A DNA stretch of 64,000 nucleotides, from contig CAVUYE010000001.1 in NCBI GenBank assembly GCA_963745665.1, forward strand, positions 62,001-126,000, read 5' to 3'. Source of the DNA: Bog-473 sp963745665. Lineage in GTDB: Bacteria > Actinomycetota > Acidimicrobiia > Acidimicrobiales > RAAP-2. Every line of letters starts with the position of its first letter. The first letter of the stretch is position 1. A program made the position numbers and the translations under genes. Below, one piece after another: positions 42,138-51,351 of the stretch. Below the pieces are notes generated by a model. It ran no database searches. It had not been told where the DNA came from and worked only from the letters and a program-made list of their open reading frames with translations.

Positions 42138-42672
42138 GGCGGCACGCTAGACGTTGACCCCCGCACGTGGCCGTCCACCGAGACGATCGCGGACTTCGGC
42201 ATCGTGCCCCCTTTTCCGCTCGGCTTCGGCGTGCGAGACAGTCATGTGAACGATCGGTCACCCCCGGAACCAGGCTCGGGCGGACAGCAGACCGCAGCCC
42301 ACTTACGGTCTTTTTATGGATTCCGAATGTGGGAGCGCGGTGAATGCAACGATGTTGTAACAACCGGATGTCAATGTCGTTCTCAGCGATTCGGCCCCGC
42401 GTCCCCTCACCCCCCGGGGCGGGGTCGCATCGCTCGGACGCACCAGGTGGCACCGTTGCAGCCCCGCCTCGAGCGGGGCTGCGGCGCGCCAAGGGCCCGG
42501 TCTCTAACACCTGCGTCATTGCGCAGCCCCCGGACGGACCCCAGGGCCCGGCGCCGGCAACAGGCCCGGCATGCCTGCGGGCGTGAGCGGCCCCAGGGGA
42601 CCCGTGGAGCCGCCGGGGCGGCACTGCACAAAGGTGTCTAACATCGCCGTCAGTGGATCGAAGGAGAGGGCG
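42138..42672. other. divergent intergenic region with a GC hairpin
   Basis: 535 bases between MarR and the SDR; no convincing gene. A strong hairpin lies at 42458-42482: GCAGCCCCGC, loop CTCGA, GCGGGGCTGC. A short palindrome GTTGTAACAAC lies near 42352-42362, and GGATGTCAATGTCG just after it resembles the other TGTCAAT sites. Probably contains both promoters and regulatory sites. Confidence 0.5.
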
Positions 42673-43425
42673 TTGCGGACGATTGTCGTTGGAGCATCGA
42701 GCGGGCTCGGTCGGTGCATCGGTATCGGGCTCGCCCAGCGCGGCGCGCAGACCGCCCTTCTGGCCCGCCGGCAACAGCGGCTCGAGGGTGCCGCCAAGGA
42801 GGCCGGACCGGGGACGCTGGCCGTCACGTGTGACGTCACCAGCACCGAGTCCTGCCGGTCTGCGGTGCGGCAAGCCGCAGAGGAGCTGGGGGGCATCGAC
42901 GCCCTCGTCTATGCGCCTGGCATCGGTCCCCTCGTCCGGCTCGCCGACATGGACGCGGAGACCTGGAGGCGGGTGTTCGACACGAACGTGACGGGGGCGG
43001 CGCTGGTGACGGCTGCCGCACTGCCCTACCTGACCGAATCGTCGGGCACCGCCGTGTACTTGTCCTCGGTGAGCGCTTCGGTAACACCCCCGTGGCCCGG
43101 TCTCGGGGCCTACGCGGTGAGCAAGGCGGCGCTGGACAAGCTCGTCGAAGCGTGGAGGGCGGAGCACCCGACCGTGGGGTTCACCCGGGTCGTGGTCGGG
43201 GAGTGCATGGGCGGCCAGGGCGACTCGACGCCCGGCTTCGCCGACGGCTGGGACCAGGAGCTTGCGGCAGACGTGATGCCGGTCTGGTTCGCCCGCAACT
43301 ACATGAACGGCTCGTTCGTCGACGTCGAGGACCTCATCACCGTCATCGACACGGTCCTCCGTCACGGCGGCGGCGTCTCCATCCCCTCCGTCACGGTCGC
43401 CGCCCGCGCCGCTGGGGAGAGCTGA
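42673..43425 (+). CDS. short-chain dehydrogenase/reductase
   Basis: 250 residues. GASSGLG (7-13) and the catalytic Tyr147/Lys151 (YAVSK), with Ser 132 or 134, are present. LARRQQRL after strand 2 with basic residues suggests NADP preference. The start is TTG 42673, because AAGGAGAGGG precedes it and the family begins at this strand. The tail differs from classical SDRs: no DGG segment, instead an ARNYMNGSFVDVEDLITVID end, so it may belong to a subgroup acting on CoA or lipid substrates. Confidence 0.85.
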   Translation: MRTIVVGASSGLGRCIGIGLAQRGAQTALLARRQQRLEGAAKEAGPGTLAVTCDVTSTESCRSAVRQAAEELGGIDALVYAPGIGPLVRLADMDAETWRRVFDTNVTGAALVTAAALPYLTESSGTAVYLSSVSASVTPPWPGLGAYAVSKAALDKLVEAWRAEHPTVGFTRVVVGECMGGQGDSTPGFADGWDQELAADVMPVWFARNYMNGSFVDVEDLITVIDTVLRHGGGVSIPSVTVAARAAGES

Positions 43426-43442
43426 GCACCTCTCGCCGGCGT

Positions 43443-44598
43443 ATGCACATCGAGCCTTACCCGTACCGAGCCGAGCGCGTCGAGGGGCGGGCAGGTCGTG
43501 GCCCGGTCCGGCTCGTGCGTCTGCGCCGAGGCGCCCGGCGAGCTGCCCGTCCTCTACTTCCCCGTGGCTGCCATCGATCTGCAGGGATCCGAGGGGCTCT
43601 CCGACTGCCTGCGGCCGGGAGCGCTCCCCGAGCTGACGGGCTACGCCGCCTTCGACCAGGACCGCGTGCAGATCGACGTCACCGACGAGGCCGAAGGGGA
43701 CGCGGCCAGGGATGTGACGGTCAAGCGGTTTCCGACGTGGGGGGACGCGACCGACCTCGTCGACGTCATGGACGTGCTCCCCACCGATGACGGCCTCAGC
43801 TTCGTCACGGTCGCCCGGAGTGACGATCGCCGGCCGGTCGTCGAGGGGAGCCAAATTCTCGGACAGGCCATCGTCGCCGCCGGCCGGCATGTCGAGGACC
43901 GGCGCGTCGTCTCGGCCAGCATGATCTTCCTGCGCGCCGCCGACGCCCGTGAGCCGCTGCGGCTCGAGCTGGCCGAACTCAGTGCCGGCCGCACCTTCTC
44001 CGGTCTGGGGGTCCAGGTATTCCAGCGCGACCGCCCCTGCGCCGCGGGCACGCTGCTCCTCGATGTGCCCTCCGACGACGTCATCCGGCATGCCGCCGAC
44101 CTCGCCGACGTGCCGGATCCCTACGCATGCGAACCGTACGATATGGGGGTGACCGGGCGCGACATCAGGGTGGTCGACGCCGCCTACTCGAACGATTCCG
44201 ACGAGCCCACAGGGCCCCCCACGGTCGACGCCTGGGTCCGCTTCCGCAGGCTCCCGGCGGATCAACCCATCCATGCCGGCCTCCTGGCCCAATTCACCGG
44301 CCACATGTCGATCGCCGCCGCCCTGCGCCCGCACGCCGGGGTCGGCCAGGATAAGGCCCATCGCACGATCTCCATGGGGATCAACGCCATCAACCTTTCG
44401 CTGCACGCGCCGGTCAAGGCGGACGACTGGCTGCTCTACCGCCATCTCTCGACCTTCGCCGGGGCCGGCACGACGCATGCCGAGAACCGGGTGTACGACC
44501 GCGCTGGTGCGCTCGTGGCCTCCTTCTCCGTCGATGCCATGGTGCGACCGCTGCCGGCCGGAGCGAAGGGGCCCATGGACGCACGCACCGCGCTGTGA
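43443..44598 (+). CDS. DUF427-acyl-CoA thioesterase (TesB-like) fusion, frameshift near N-terminus
   Basis: From ATG 43443 the frame MHIEPYPYRAERV breaks after about 14 codons at a GGGG run (near 43484); removing one base joins it to GGQVVARSGSCVCAEAPGEL, and the rest is intact to 44598. Residues ~1-100 form a DUF427 domain (VLYFPVAAIDLQGSEGL). The rest is a double-hotdog thioesterase: VARSDDRRPVVEGSQILGQ, IFLRAADAREPLRLELAEL, NLSLHAPVKADDWLLYRH, VASFSVDAMVRPL. It would hydrolyse medium- or branched-chain acyl-CoA. Without repair, GTG 43498 opens the intact part. Overlaps the next DUF427 gene (GTGA). Confidence 0.75.
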
Positions 44599-45273
44599 GC
44601 CTCACGACGGGTCGTGGACCGCTCAGCGCCAAGCCCGCGGGCCGGTTCACCGTTTCCATGCCGGAAAACGTCTCGTACCTCGAACCGTTCCGCCGGCGCG
44701 TCAGGGCGACCAGGCATGGGGAGACGGTGATCGACAGCGAGCGCGTCCTGCTGATGCACCGCCCGGGGCAACCGCCCATGTTCGCGTTTCCCGCGCGACG
44801 ACGTGGCGGGGCTTCCGACCGCTGACGAGGCGGACGCCCCCGGCTATGTGACCGTGGCGTGGGACGCTGCGGATGCCTGGTTCGAAGAGGACGAGCAGAT
44901 CTTCGGGCATCCACGGAACCCCTACCACCGGGTGGACTGCCTGCGCTCCCATCGGCTCCTGCGGGTCGAGGTGGCCGGCGTCACCCTGGTCGACACGACC
45001 GACACGATGGTGGTGTACGAGACCGCACTCGATCCACGCCTCTATGTCGACCGGCGCGTCGTGCGCGTCGATCTGACGCGGAGTCAGTTACAGACCTACT
45101 GCCCCTACAAGGGCACCGCCACGTATTGGAACGCCGTCGTCGACGGGGTCGCAATGCCAGACGTGGCATGGAGCTACGAGGACGCCTTGCCGGAATCCGC
45201 GCCACTGCAGCATCTGGTGAGCTTCGACGACCAGCGGGTGTCGGTCTGCCACGACCTCCCGCCGGCTGACTAA
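44595..45273 (+). pseudogene. DUF427-family protein, frameshifted
   Basis: From GTG 44595 (GTGA overlap) the frame reads GRFTVSMPENVSYLEPFRRR and ERVLLMHRPGQPPMFAFP. One base too many at CCC (about 44788-44792) then shifts it; the correct continuation RDDVAGLPTADEADAPGYVT runs to 45273 with TYCPYKGTATYWNAVVDG, a DUF427 signature. The full protein would be ~225 residues with two DUF427-like parts. DUF427 folds are beta-barrels of unknown function, often near catabolic genes. The frameshift may be a sequencing error. Confidence 0.7.
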
Positions 45274-45361
45274 CGGAGCGGTATGGCGGAGGCGCCATCG
45301 TTAGTGTGATGCTGCCCACCGGCCCAGGGCTCTGGGTGCGTTGGGGCGAAAGGGATTTGGC

Positions 45362-46201
45362 ATGGGGTTCGAGACACTGCTGTACGAAGAGGCGGACGGT
45401 GTCGCCACCGTCACCATGAATCGTCCAGAAGTGCACAACGCGTTCAACTACCAGATGCAGGTGGAGTTGCGAGAACTGTGGAGAGGCCTCCGCAGCAACG
45501 ACGATGTCAGGGCCATCGTGCTGACCGGAGCAGGCGACGAGGCCTTCTGCACCGGGATCGACCGGGGCGAGACGATCGAGGAAAGTTATCTCGCCGACGA
45601 GGAGAACCGGTACAAGATGCAGGAGAGGACGGGGCCCGTGTCGACCCCGTTCATGTACAACGACCCCGGGTTCAACATCAACCCGAAGATGAACGATCTC
45701 TGGAAGCCAATCGTCGCCGCCGTCAACGGGATGGCCTGTGGCGGAGCCCTCTACATGCTCGGCGAGTCGGACATCATCATCGCCGCCGAGCATGCGACCT
45801 TCTTCGATCCCCATGTGACGTACGGGATGGTGGCCGGCTTCGAGTCGACGCACCTGCTGCAAAAGCTGCCCCTGGGTGAGGTGCTGCGGGTGATGCTCCT
45901 CGGGGCCTGGGAGCGCATGTCGGCCGAGCGGGCCCATCAGGTGGGCCTGGTCTCGGAGGTCCTGCCGGCGGAGGAGCTCCTTGACCGGGCCTTGTGGGTG
46001 GCGCGGGCGATCGCGTCGGCGCCCGCAATGGCCATTCAGGGCACGTTGCGGGCCATCTGGATGACGCACGAGCTCGGCCGGCGCGACGCCCTTTCGCAGG
46101 TGTCCACGTTCGTCACGCTCGGCACCCTGTTCGACAACGTGGCGGGAGGCCAGGAAATCTTCCGGGAGACGGCGTCCCGGCCCGAGTGGCGGCTCCGCTG
46201 A
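45362..46201 (+). CDS. enoyl-CoA hydratase/isomerase-family protein
   Basis: 279 residues, crotonase fold. NRPEVHNAFNYQMQVELREL is the N-terminal signature; AFCTGIDRGETIEESYLADE and VAAVNGMACGGALYMLGESD are the oxyanion loops. AAAGGG precedes ATG 45362. An insert after the first loop (residues ~75-105) is longer than in housekeeping hydratases, which may shape a bulky substrate pocket. Reaction not determined. Confidence 0.9.
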   Translation: MGFETLLYEEADGVATVTMNRPEVHNAFNYQMQVELRELWRGLRSNDDVRAIVLTGAGDEAFCTGIDRGETIEESYLADEENRYKMQERTGPVSTPFMYNDPGFNINPKMNDLWKPIVAAVNGMACGGALYMLGESDIIIAAEHATFFDPHVTYGMVAGFESTHLLQKLPLGEVLRVMLLGAWERMSAERAHQVGLVSEVLPAEELLDRALWVARAIASAPAMAIQGTLRAIWMTHELGRRDALSQVSTFVTLGTLFDNVAGGQEIFRETASRPEWRLR

Positions 46202-46223
46202 GGCCCGGCGCGGCGCGGAATGG

Positions 46224-47504
46224 TCAGCTCGCGGTGGACGTCCCGGGAAGGTCCGTCCCGCACGAGGGCTGCGACGAGATCGGCGTGAACCCGTTCGGTA
46301 CCGCCTTCATGATCCAGGCGCACGTCTGGGGCGGGTTGTGCCCGAAGTCAGTCGCATAGTCGAGGTTGACCGGTAGCAGCCCATTGACGTTGTAGGACTT
46401 CAGCCCCCGCAGGTCCTTGATCACCGCGGCACGGGTCGGGTTGGCACCGGCCAACTGCAACCCCTTGATCATCAGGTCGGCCCCCGCCCACGACTCGTAC
46501 TGGCCGAAGTTCGGGAATTCGCTCTTGGTGAAGTGCGCGTACTTCTCCATGGCGGCCTGCATCTGCTCCGTCGCCGCGTTGGGCAGGTCCCAGGGACGGA
46601 ACAGGGAGAGGAAGTAGCCACCCTGCAGGGTCGACCAGACCGCGGAGTGGATCACGTCGGGCTCGTACCCGGTGGCGTAGATCGCCGCCTTTATCTTCAC
46701 ACCGGCCTGCTTCAGCGCAGTCGCCAGGGCGTAGTTGGAGTTGGCGTCCATGGAGGGCGAGATCGCGTTGACGCCATCCTCTTTGGCGGTCAACGCTTCG
46801 GCTGTGAAGTCGACGCCACCGAAGGGAACCGTGGTGTCGAGCACGCCGACCTTCCCGCCGGCGTGCTCGAACGAATCTCCGGTGCCGATGGCGGCTCGGC
46901 TGGACGACGGCGAGATGCTGTAGCCGTACGCGCCGAGGACGGTCGCGCCCAGCTTCTTGAACAGGTCGCCCAGCTGCGTGTTGACCGGGTACTTCGGGTC
47001 GACGCTGCCGTTGTCCGAGGCGAACATGTTGGTGTACGGCTGCTCGCCCCACTCCGGGCCGTCGTCGTACGTCCCGGTCACCGGCAGGCCGGCCTCTTGG
47101 GGGTACTTGGCCGCCAGGAACATCACCGGGCTCTGCGAGACGATGCCGAAGGCACCCTTGGCGATGGCGCTCTGCACGGCCGTGGCGACTTCGGTCGGGC
47201 TCGTCTGGTCGTCGATGACGAGTGGGACGAGCTTGTGCCCGTTCACGCCTCCCTCGGCGTTCTGCAGGTCCAGCCGGGCCTCGAAGCCGGCGGGTGAGGT
47301 GGCGTTCTCGGACCCGCCCTCACCCGTGAGGTCGGTGATGTAGGCGATGGTGATCGGGGCGGGCGCGGCGGCGGCCGACGTGATCGCAGTCGTGCCCACA
47401 AGGAGGAGCGGCAGGCCGGCCAGCGTGGCCAGGGCCACCGGGGCGATCGCCCGACGCTGTCGCCGTGTTGTGCCGCGCCGGGCTCGGTTCATCGGTGTCT
47501 GCAC
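46224..47504 (-). CDS. ABC-type branched-chain-like substrate-binding protein (paralogue 2, transporter-linked)
   Basis: 426 residues. Signal: RRGTTRRQRR basic start, hydrophobic core, SAAAAPAP cleavage zone. The domain opens with ITIAYITDLTGEGGSENATS and has LQNAEGGVNGHKLVPLVIDD. It is a close paralogue of 38367-39626. It lies 91 bases after the ATPase gene on the same strand, so it is the natural binding protein for this transporter. GTG 47504 has a distant GGGAGG; ATG 47492 is possible. Confidence 0.92.
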   Translation of the reverse strand: MQTPMNRARRGTTRRQRRAIAPVALATLAGLPLLLVGTTAITSAAAAPAPITIAYITDLTGEGGSENATSPAGFEARLDLQNAEGGVNGHKLVPLVIDDQTSPTEVATAVQSAIAKGAFGIVSQSPVMFLAAKYPQEAGLPVTGTYDDGPEWGEQPYTNMFASDNGSVDPKYPVNTQLGDLFKKLGATVLGAYGYSISPSSSRAAIGTGDSFEHAGGKVGVLDTTVPFGGVDFTAEALTAKEDGVNAISPSMDANSNYALATALKQAGVKIKAAIYATGYEPDVIHSAVWSTLQGGYFLSLFRPWDLPNAATEQMQAAMEKYAHFTKSEFPNFGQYESWAGADLMIKGLQLAGANPTRAAVIKDLRGLKSYNVNGLLPVNLDYATDFGHNPPQTCAWIMKAVPNGFTPISSQPSCGTDLPGTSTAS

Positions 47505-47582
47505 GTCTCGAAAGCCTCCCCGGATCCCCTGTCGGAAGATCCCTCACGTGGGGTCATACGCTGAGCGGGCGCTCGGCCTCTG

Positions 47583-47598
47583 TAATGACCGGTCGTTA
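47583..47598. promoter_or_regulatory. near-palindrome upstream of the binding-protein gene
   Basis: TAATGACCGGTCGTTA is a near-perfect inverted repeat around GACCGGTC, 79 bases upstream of the binding-protein start and overlapping the ATPase stop codon. It could be a TetR-type operator giving the binding protein its own control. No promoter boxes confirmed. Confidence 0.4.
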
Positions 47599-48345
47599 CC
47601 CTAGCGAACCACCGGCCGCCGCAGGGGTCGCGGGCTCGGCATCACCGAGATAGCGGTCGATCACCTCCTGGCCGGCCTCCCCTGCCGGCCCGTACCAGCC
47701 CACCCGCCCGCGCATCAGGATCACGCAGGCGTCCGCCATGGCGAGCGCACGGTGGACGAACTGCTCGGTCAGCACGATCGTGATGCCGGATTGCCGCGCC
47801 TCCTCCAGGCCCTGGAAGACGGACTCGGTCACGATCGGCGCCAGGCCCAGTGACATCTCGTCGGCGATGATCAGCTTGGGCGAGACGGCGAGTGCCCGGG
47901 CCAGGGCCAGCATCTGCTGCTCCCCACCCGAGAGGCTGCCGGCCCGCTGCGCCCGCCGCTGTCCGAGCACCGGGAAACGGTCGATGGCCCGGTCGATGGC
48001 CGCGGCACGTTCCTGCCGCTTCTCCTGCGCCACCGCCATGCGCAGGTTGTCGACGACGGAGAGCCCGGGGAAGATGCCCCGTCCCTCCGGGATGTAGGTC
48101 AGGCCGAGCTTGCGGATGCGGTGCGCCGGCTGCCCGGTGATGTCCTGCCCGTCGAAGGAGACGCGCCCGAGCGTGGTCGGCACCAGGCCGGAGATCGCAC
48201 GGGCCAGCGTGCTCTTGCCCGCGCCGTTGGCACCGAGCACGGCGAGCACGGTGCCCGGATCCACGGTGAACGACACGCCGAAGAGCGCACGCGACGAGCC
48301 ATAGCGCACGTCGAGCTGATCGACTTTCAGGAGGGGTTCGGTCAT
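47596..48345 (-). CDS. livF: ABC transporter ATP-binding protein, LivF type
   Basis: 249 residues. Walker A GANGAGKST, signature LSGGEQQM, Walker B LIIADEMSLGLAP, and the LivF-typical YIPEGRGIFPGLSV are all present. ATG 48345 overlaps the LivG-type stop. It powers uptake with the LivG-like ATPase and the fused permease. The specific substrate is unlikely to be simply leucine given the surrounding catabolic genes. Confidence 0.95.
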   Translation of the reverse strand: MTEPLLKVDQLDVRYGSSRALFGVSFTVDPGTVLAVLGANGAGKSTLARAISGLVPTTLGRVSFDGQDITGQPAHRIRKLGLTYIPEGRGIFPGLSVVDNLRMAVAQEKRQERAAAIDRAIDRFPVLGQRRAQRAGSLSGGEQQMLALARALAVSPKLIIADEMSLGLAPIVTESVFQGLEEARQSGITIVLTEQFVHRALAMADACVILMRGRVGWYGPAGEAGQEVIDRYLGDAEPATPAAAGGSLG

Positions 48346-49211
48346 GCCGGGTCTCCCCTGCCGGGCGCCGGCTCGGCGGGCGGACCCGGCTCCGGGTCGG
48401 TGTCTCCCAGGTAGGCGGCGCGCACCGCGGGGTCGTTGCGGATCTCCTCCGGGCTGCCGACGGCGATGCGCTCACCGAAGTCGAGCACGAACACGATGTC
48501 GGACAGCGAAAGGACAGCCGCCACGTCGTGCTCCACCATGATGAGCGAGACCGGGTGGTCCGGTTGATCGACGATCTGCCGGAAGACCGCCAGCAAGCTC
48601 TCCGACGCCTTGATGTCGAGACCGGAGAGCGGCTCGTCGAGCAGCAGCACGTTCGGCTCGCTGGCCAGCGCCCTCCCCACTTCGACCAGGCGGAGGATGC
48701 CGAGTGGCAGAGCCGCCACCGGCGCATTCTCCACCCTGGTCAGCCGCAGCAGCTCGAGGAGCTCGTTCAGCCGGTCGGTCTCCTGCTTCGAGGGCGGGAG
48801 AAGCGAACGGGGATCGAGCATGTCGCGCCACAGGCGGTTCGGGGACACCCGGGCCCGATGGGCCAGTGCGAGGTGCTCGCGCACCGTGAGCCCCATGAAG
48901 AGCTCGGGCTGCTGGAACGTCCGGGCCAAGCCCTTCCTCGCCCGGGCCCGGCACGATGCGTTGGTCACGTCCTCTCCGTGCAGGTGCACACGGCCCGCGT
49001 TGGGGCGCAGGAGGCCTGAGAGTACGGCCAGGAGCGTTGATTTTCCGGCACCGTTCGGGCCGACCAGGCCGGCGATCTGCCCCGGTTGGACCTCCAGACT
49101 GACTGTCGAAAGCGCCGTGAGACCGCCGAAGCGGACCGTGATTTCGCTGGCCGCCAAGGCGGCGTCCCCCGCTCCGAGGGCGGGAGCGGACTCGCTCGGG
49201 GCCGGCATCAT
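48342..49211 (-). CDS. livG: ABC transporter ATP-binding protein, LivG type
   Basis: 289 residues. Walker A GPNGAGKST and Walker B VLLLDEPLSGLD are normal, and FQQPELFMGLTVREHL is the Q-loop region. The signature loop is degenerate: ALPLGILRLVEVGRAL replaces LSxGQ/EQRR, which may lower activity at one site. ATG 49211 overlaps the permease stop. A proline-rich C-terminal tail follows the domain. Confidence 0.93.
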   Translation of the reverse strand: MMPAPSESAPALGAGDAALAASEITVRFGGLTALSTVSLEVQPGQIAGLVGPNGAGKSTLLAVLSGLLRPNAGRVHLHGEDVTNASCRARARKGLARTFQQPELFMGLTVREHLALAHRARVSPNRLWRDMLDPRSLLPPSKQETDRLNELLELLRLTRVENAPVAALPLGILRLVEVGRALASEPNVLLLDEPLSGLDIKASESLLAVFRQIVDQPDHPVSLIMVEHDVAAVLSLSDIVFVLDFGERIAVGSPEEIRNDPAVRAAYLGDTDPEPGPPAEPAPGRGDPA

Positions 49212-51223
49212 GAGATGTGTTCCGCCACGCGCGCCGTCGCCACCTGCGCCCCGTCCGGGGCCGCCGGGCTCAAGTCCAGCGTCTCTGCGTCACTTTGCCG
49301 CGGCCGCACATGCAGTACCAGGCGACGGAGCCGGCGGCTCTGCTCGGCCAGCACGCCGTCGGGGTATTTGGCCGCCGAAACGGCGCCGAGCCCGAAGAGC
49401 ACCGGCGTCACATTTGTCGTCCATACAGGGAGGTAGTTCTGGGTGACGGCGGGCAGCAGCGCCAACGAGACCCCACCCAGCAGCGCGGCCGCATTCGACC
49501 GCACACCCCACGTGACCAGCACGGCCAACCAGACCACGCCTTCGAAGGTGGCGAACTCGCTGGACTGGAAGGTCGTCTGGGACAGGGCGAACAGACCTCC
49601 GCCGATCCCTGCGATGAGGGCCGCGAGCGCTCCGGCGATGACCTTTTGTTGCACCACGCTGATGCCGGAGGTCTTTGCTCCCGCCTCGCTCCAGCGGGCC
49701 GCATTGAGCGCGAGCCCCGTCGTCGATCTTCGGAAGTTGACGATGAAGAGCGCAATGATCACGAAGATGGCCAGACACAGATAGGCGAAGGCGCGGTCGG
49801 AGCTGGCGAAACCCGGCCGGTTCAGGGTGAGTCCCAGGCCCTGATTGACGAAGCTTGGGAGCGTGAAGACGAGGTTCTCCATCAGGAGCCCGAAGGTCAG
49901 CGTCACCAGGGCGACGTAGAGGTCGCCGAGGCGGATGCTCAACAGGCCGACGACGACACCCATGAGCAGCGCCACCACACCACCGGCCACGACGGCCAGC
50001 AGAACCGGCCAGCCGTGGTTGTTGGCCAGCTGGGCCGTGGTCAGGGCCCCGACGCCCGCGAAGGTGATCTGACAGAGCCAGAGCATGCCGCCCTCTCCGG
50101 TGACGATGGTCCAGGAGAGGAGGATGACGGCGTAGGCGAATCCGGCCGCCATCACGCCCACCCAGTAGCCCTGCACAATGAGCGGCAGGACGCCGACGGC
50201 GGCGATGAGCAGCACTGGCCCGGCATACCGGCCGAAGAATCCGAGCGAGGCGGCCTCGACCACGTTGCTGGTGGACCCGGCCAGACGGCTCTCGCCCTGT
50301 GGCGTAATGGCGCGATCGAGCGCGCCGCCCCAGCCGTCCGTCTCGCCGACGCGCCCCCGGCGGAGCAGCTCGTAGACGAGGACGACGGCCACGACGATGA
50401 AGGGGACGGCGTCGATGAATTCCGTCGTCCACGCGCTCGAGGGTGGGAGGTAGCCCTCAATGAGCGAGGTGGCAATGCCCATGAGGAGGGCCACGACCAC
50501 CGCGACCGTCAGGTTCCGCAGTCGCGCCGCCACAACGGCTGCGAACGACGCCGCAATGAGGATCGTGAACTTGTCGGGATCGAGCCCGACGATCGGAGCG
50601 GCCAGCACTCCCGCCAACCCGGCGAAGAAGGTGCTGACGGCCCAGACCCCGACGGAGATGAAGGTCGGGTTCGTGCCCGACAGGTCGGTCATCGCCGGCG
50701 AGTCGACCATCGCCCGCACTTTGAGGCCGACGTCTGTGTAGCGCAGGATCAGCGCGCCGGCGACCACGGTCACGAACACGCATGCGTAGACGATGACCTG
50801 ATCGAGCGTGACCGCAACGCCGAGGACCTGGTAGACGGCGACCGGCTGCGGAGCAAGTCCGGGGGCCGTATTGATGGCCTGGTCGCCGAAGATCAAGGTG
50901 GCCAGCGACGGGATGGCGACGAGGAGGCCGATCGTCGCCACGACCTTGATCATCGGCGAGGACAGTCGCAGATGCTTGAACAGGACGAAGTAGAGGAACA
51001 CCCCCAACGCCGGGGCAGCCACACCGATGGAGACGACCGCTGCCGGCAAAATGGGCCAGGCGTGCTGCGTATTGAGGAAGTAGTAGAGCCGGGCGATGAA
51101 GTACGCCATGGCACCGAAGGCGAAATTCAGAATGCCCGACGCCGTGTACGTGATGACCAGGCCGGCGGAGCAGAGCGCGTAGATCCCTCCCAGCACCAGT
51201 CCGGCGATCACGAATTGGAGCAT
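49208..51223 (-). CDS. fused LivH-LivM permease
   Basis: 671 residues carrying both permeases of a branched-chain-type transporter. Residues 1-~300 are LivH-like (VLGGIYALCSAGLVITYTAS, a NFAFGAMAYF segment, AIVGLDPDKF-like loop); residues ~330-620 are LivM-like (GYWVGVMAAGFAYAVILLSW, LANNHGWPVLLAVVAGG). About 16 membrane helices in total. Fusion guarantees 1:1 assembly and saves a gene; it is known but not the usual arrangement. ATG 51223 is 49 bases from the TTGACGTC-like element. Confidence 0.92.
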   Translation of the reverse strand: MLQFVIAGLVLGGIYALCSAGLVITYTASGILNFAFGAMAYFIARLYYFLNTQHAWPILPAAVVSIGVAAPALGVFLYFVLFKHLRLSSPMIKVVATIGLLVAIPSLATLIFGDQAINTAPGLAPQPVAVYQVLGVAVTLDQVIVYACVFVTVVAGALILRYTDVGLKVRAMVDSPAMTDLSGTNPTFISVGVWAVSTFFAGLAGVLAAPIVGLDPDKFTILIAASFAAVVAARLRNLTVAVVVALLMGIATSLIEGYLPPSSAWTTEFIDAVPFIVVAVVLVYELLRRGRVGETDGWGGALDRAITPQGESRLAGSTSNVVEAASLGFFGRYAGPVLLIAAVGVLPLIVQGYWVGVMAAGFAYAVILLSWTIVTGEGGMLWLCQITFAGVGALTTAQLANNHGWPVLLAVVAGGVVALLMGVVVGLLSIRLGDLYVALVTLTFGLLMENLVFTLPSFVNQGLGLTLNRPGFASSDRAFAYLCLAIFVIIALFIVNFRRSTTGLALNAARWSEAGAKTSGISVVQQKVIAGALAALIAGIGGGLFALSQTTFQSSEFATFEGVVWLAVLVTWGVRSNAAALLGGVSLALLPAVTQNYLPVWTTNVTPVLFGLGAVSAAKYPDGVLAEQSRRLRRLVLHVRPRQSDAETLDLSPAAPDGAQVATARVAEHIS

Positions 51224-51271
51224 TCCTGCGGACCCCTTCTCACCGGCCGGCTCCGCCGGGGCATTTCTGAC

Positions 51272-51283
51272 ATTGACGTCGAT
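51272..51283 (+). promoter_or_regulatory. TTGACGTC element upstream of the ABC operon
   Basis: ATTGACGTCGAT on the plus strand, 49-60 bases upstream of the fused permease start. It is in opposite orientation to the copies upstream of the two amidohydrolases and contains the palindromic core GACGTC. Confidence 0.45.
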
Positions 51284-51351
51284 TCAGATACTAACGATGC
51301 AGGCGGCATCGTGCACAACAGGTGAAATGCCTGTTGACCTGGGACGGAGGA

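Noticed and set aside
42458..42482. Rho-independent terminator
   Set aside because: Stem is strong but has no following T-run and lies between divergent genes.
49217..51325. Long plus-strand open frame opposite the fused permease
   Set aside because: Highly charged, repeat-like composition of an antisense shadow; the permease on the minus strand is unmistakable.
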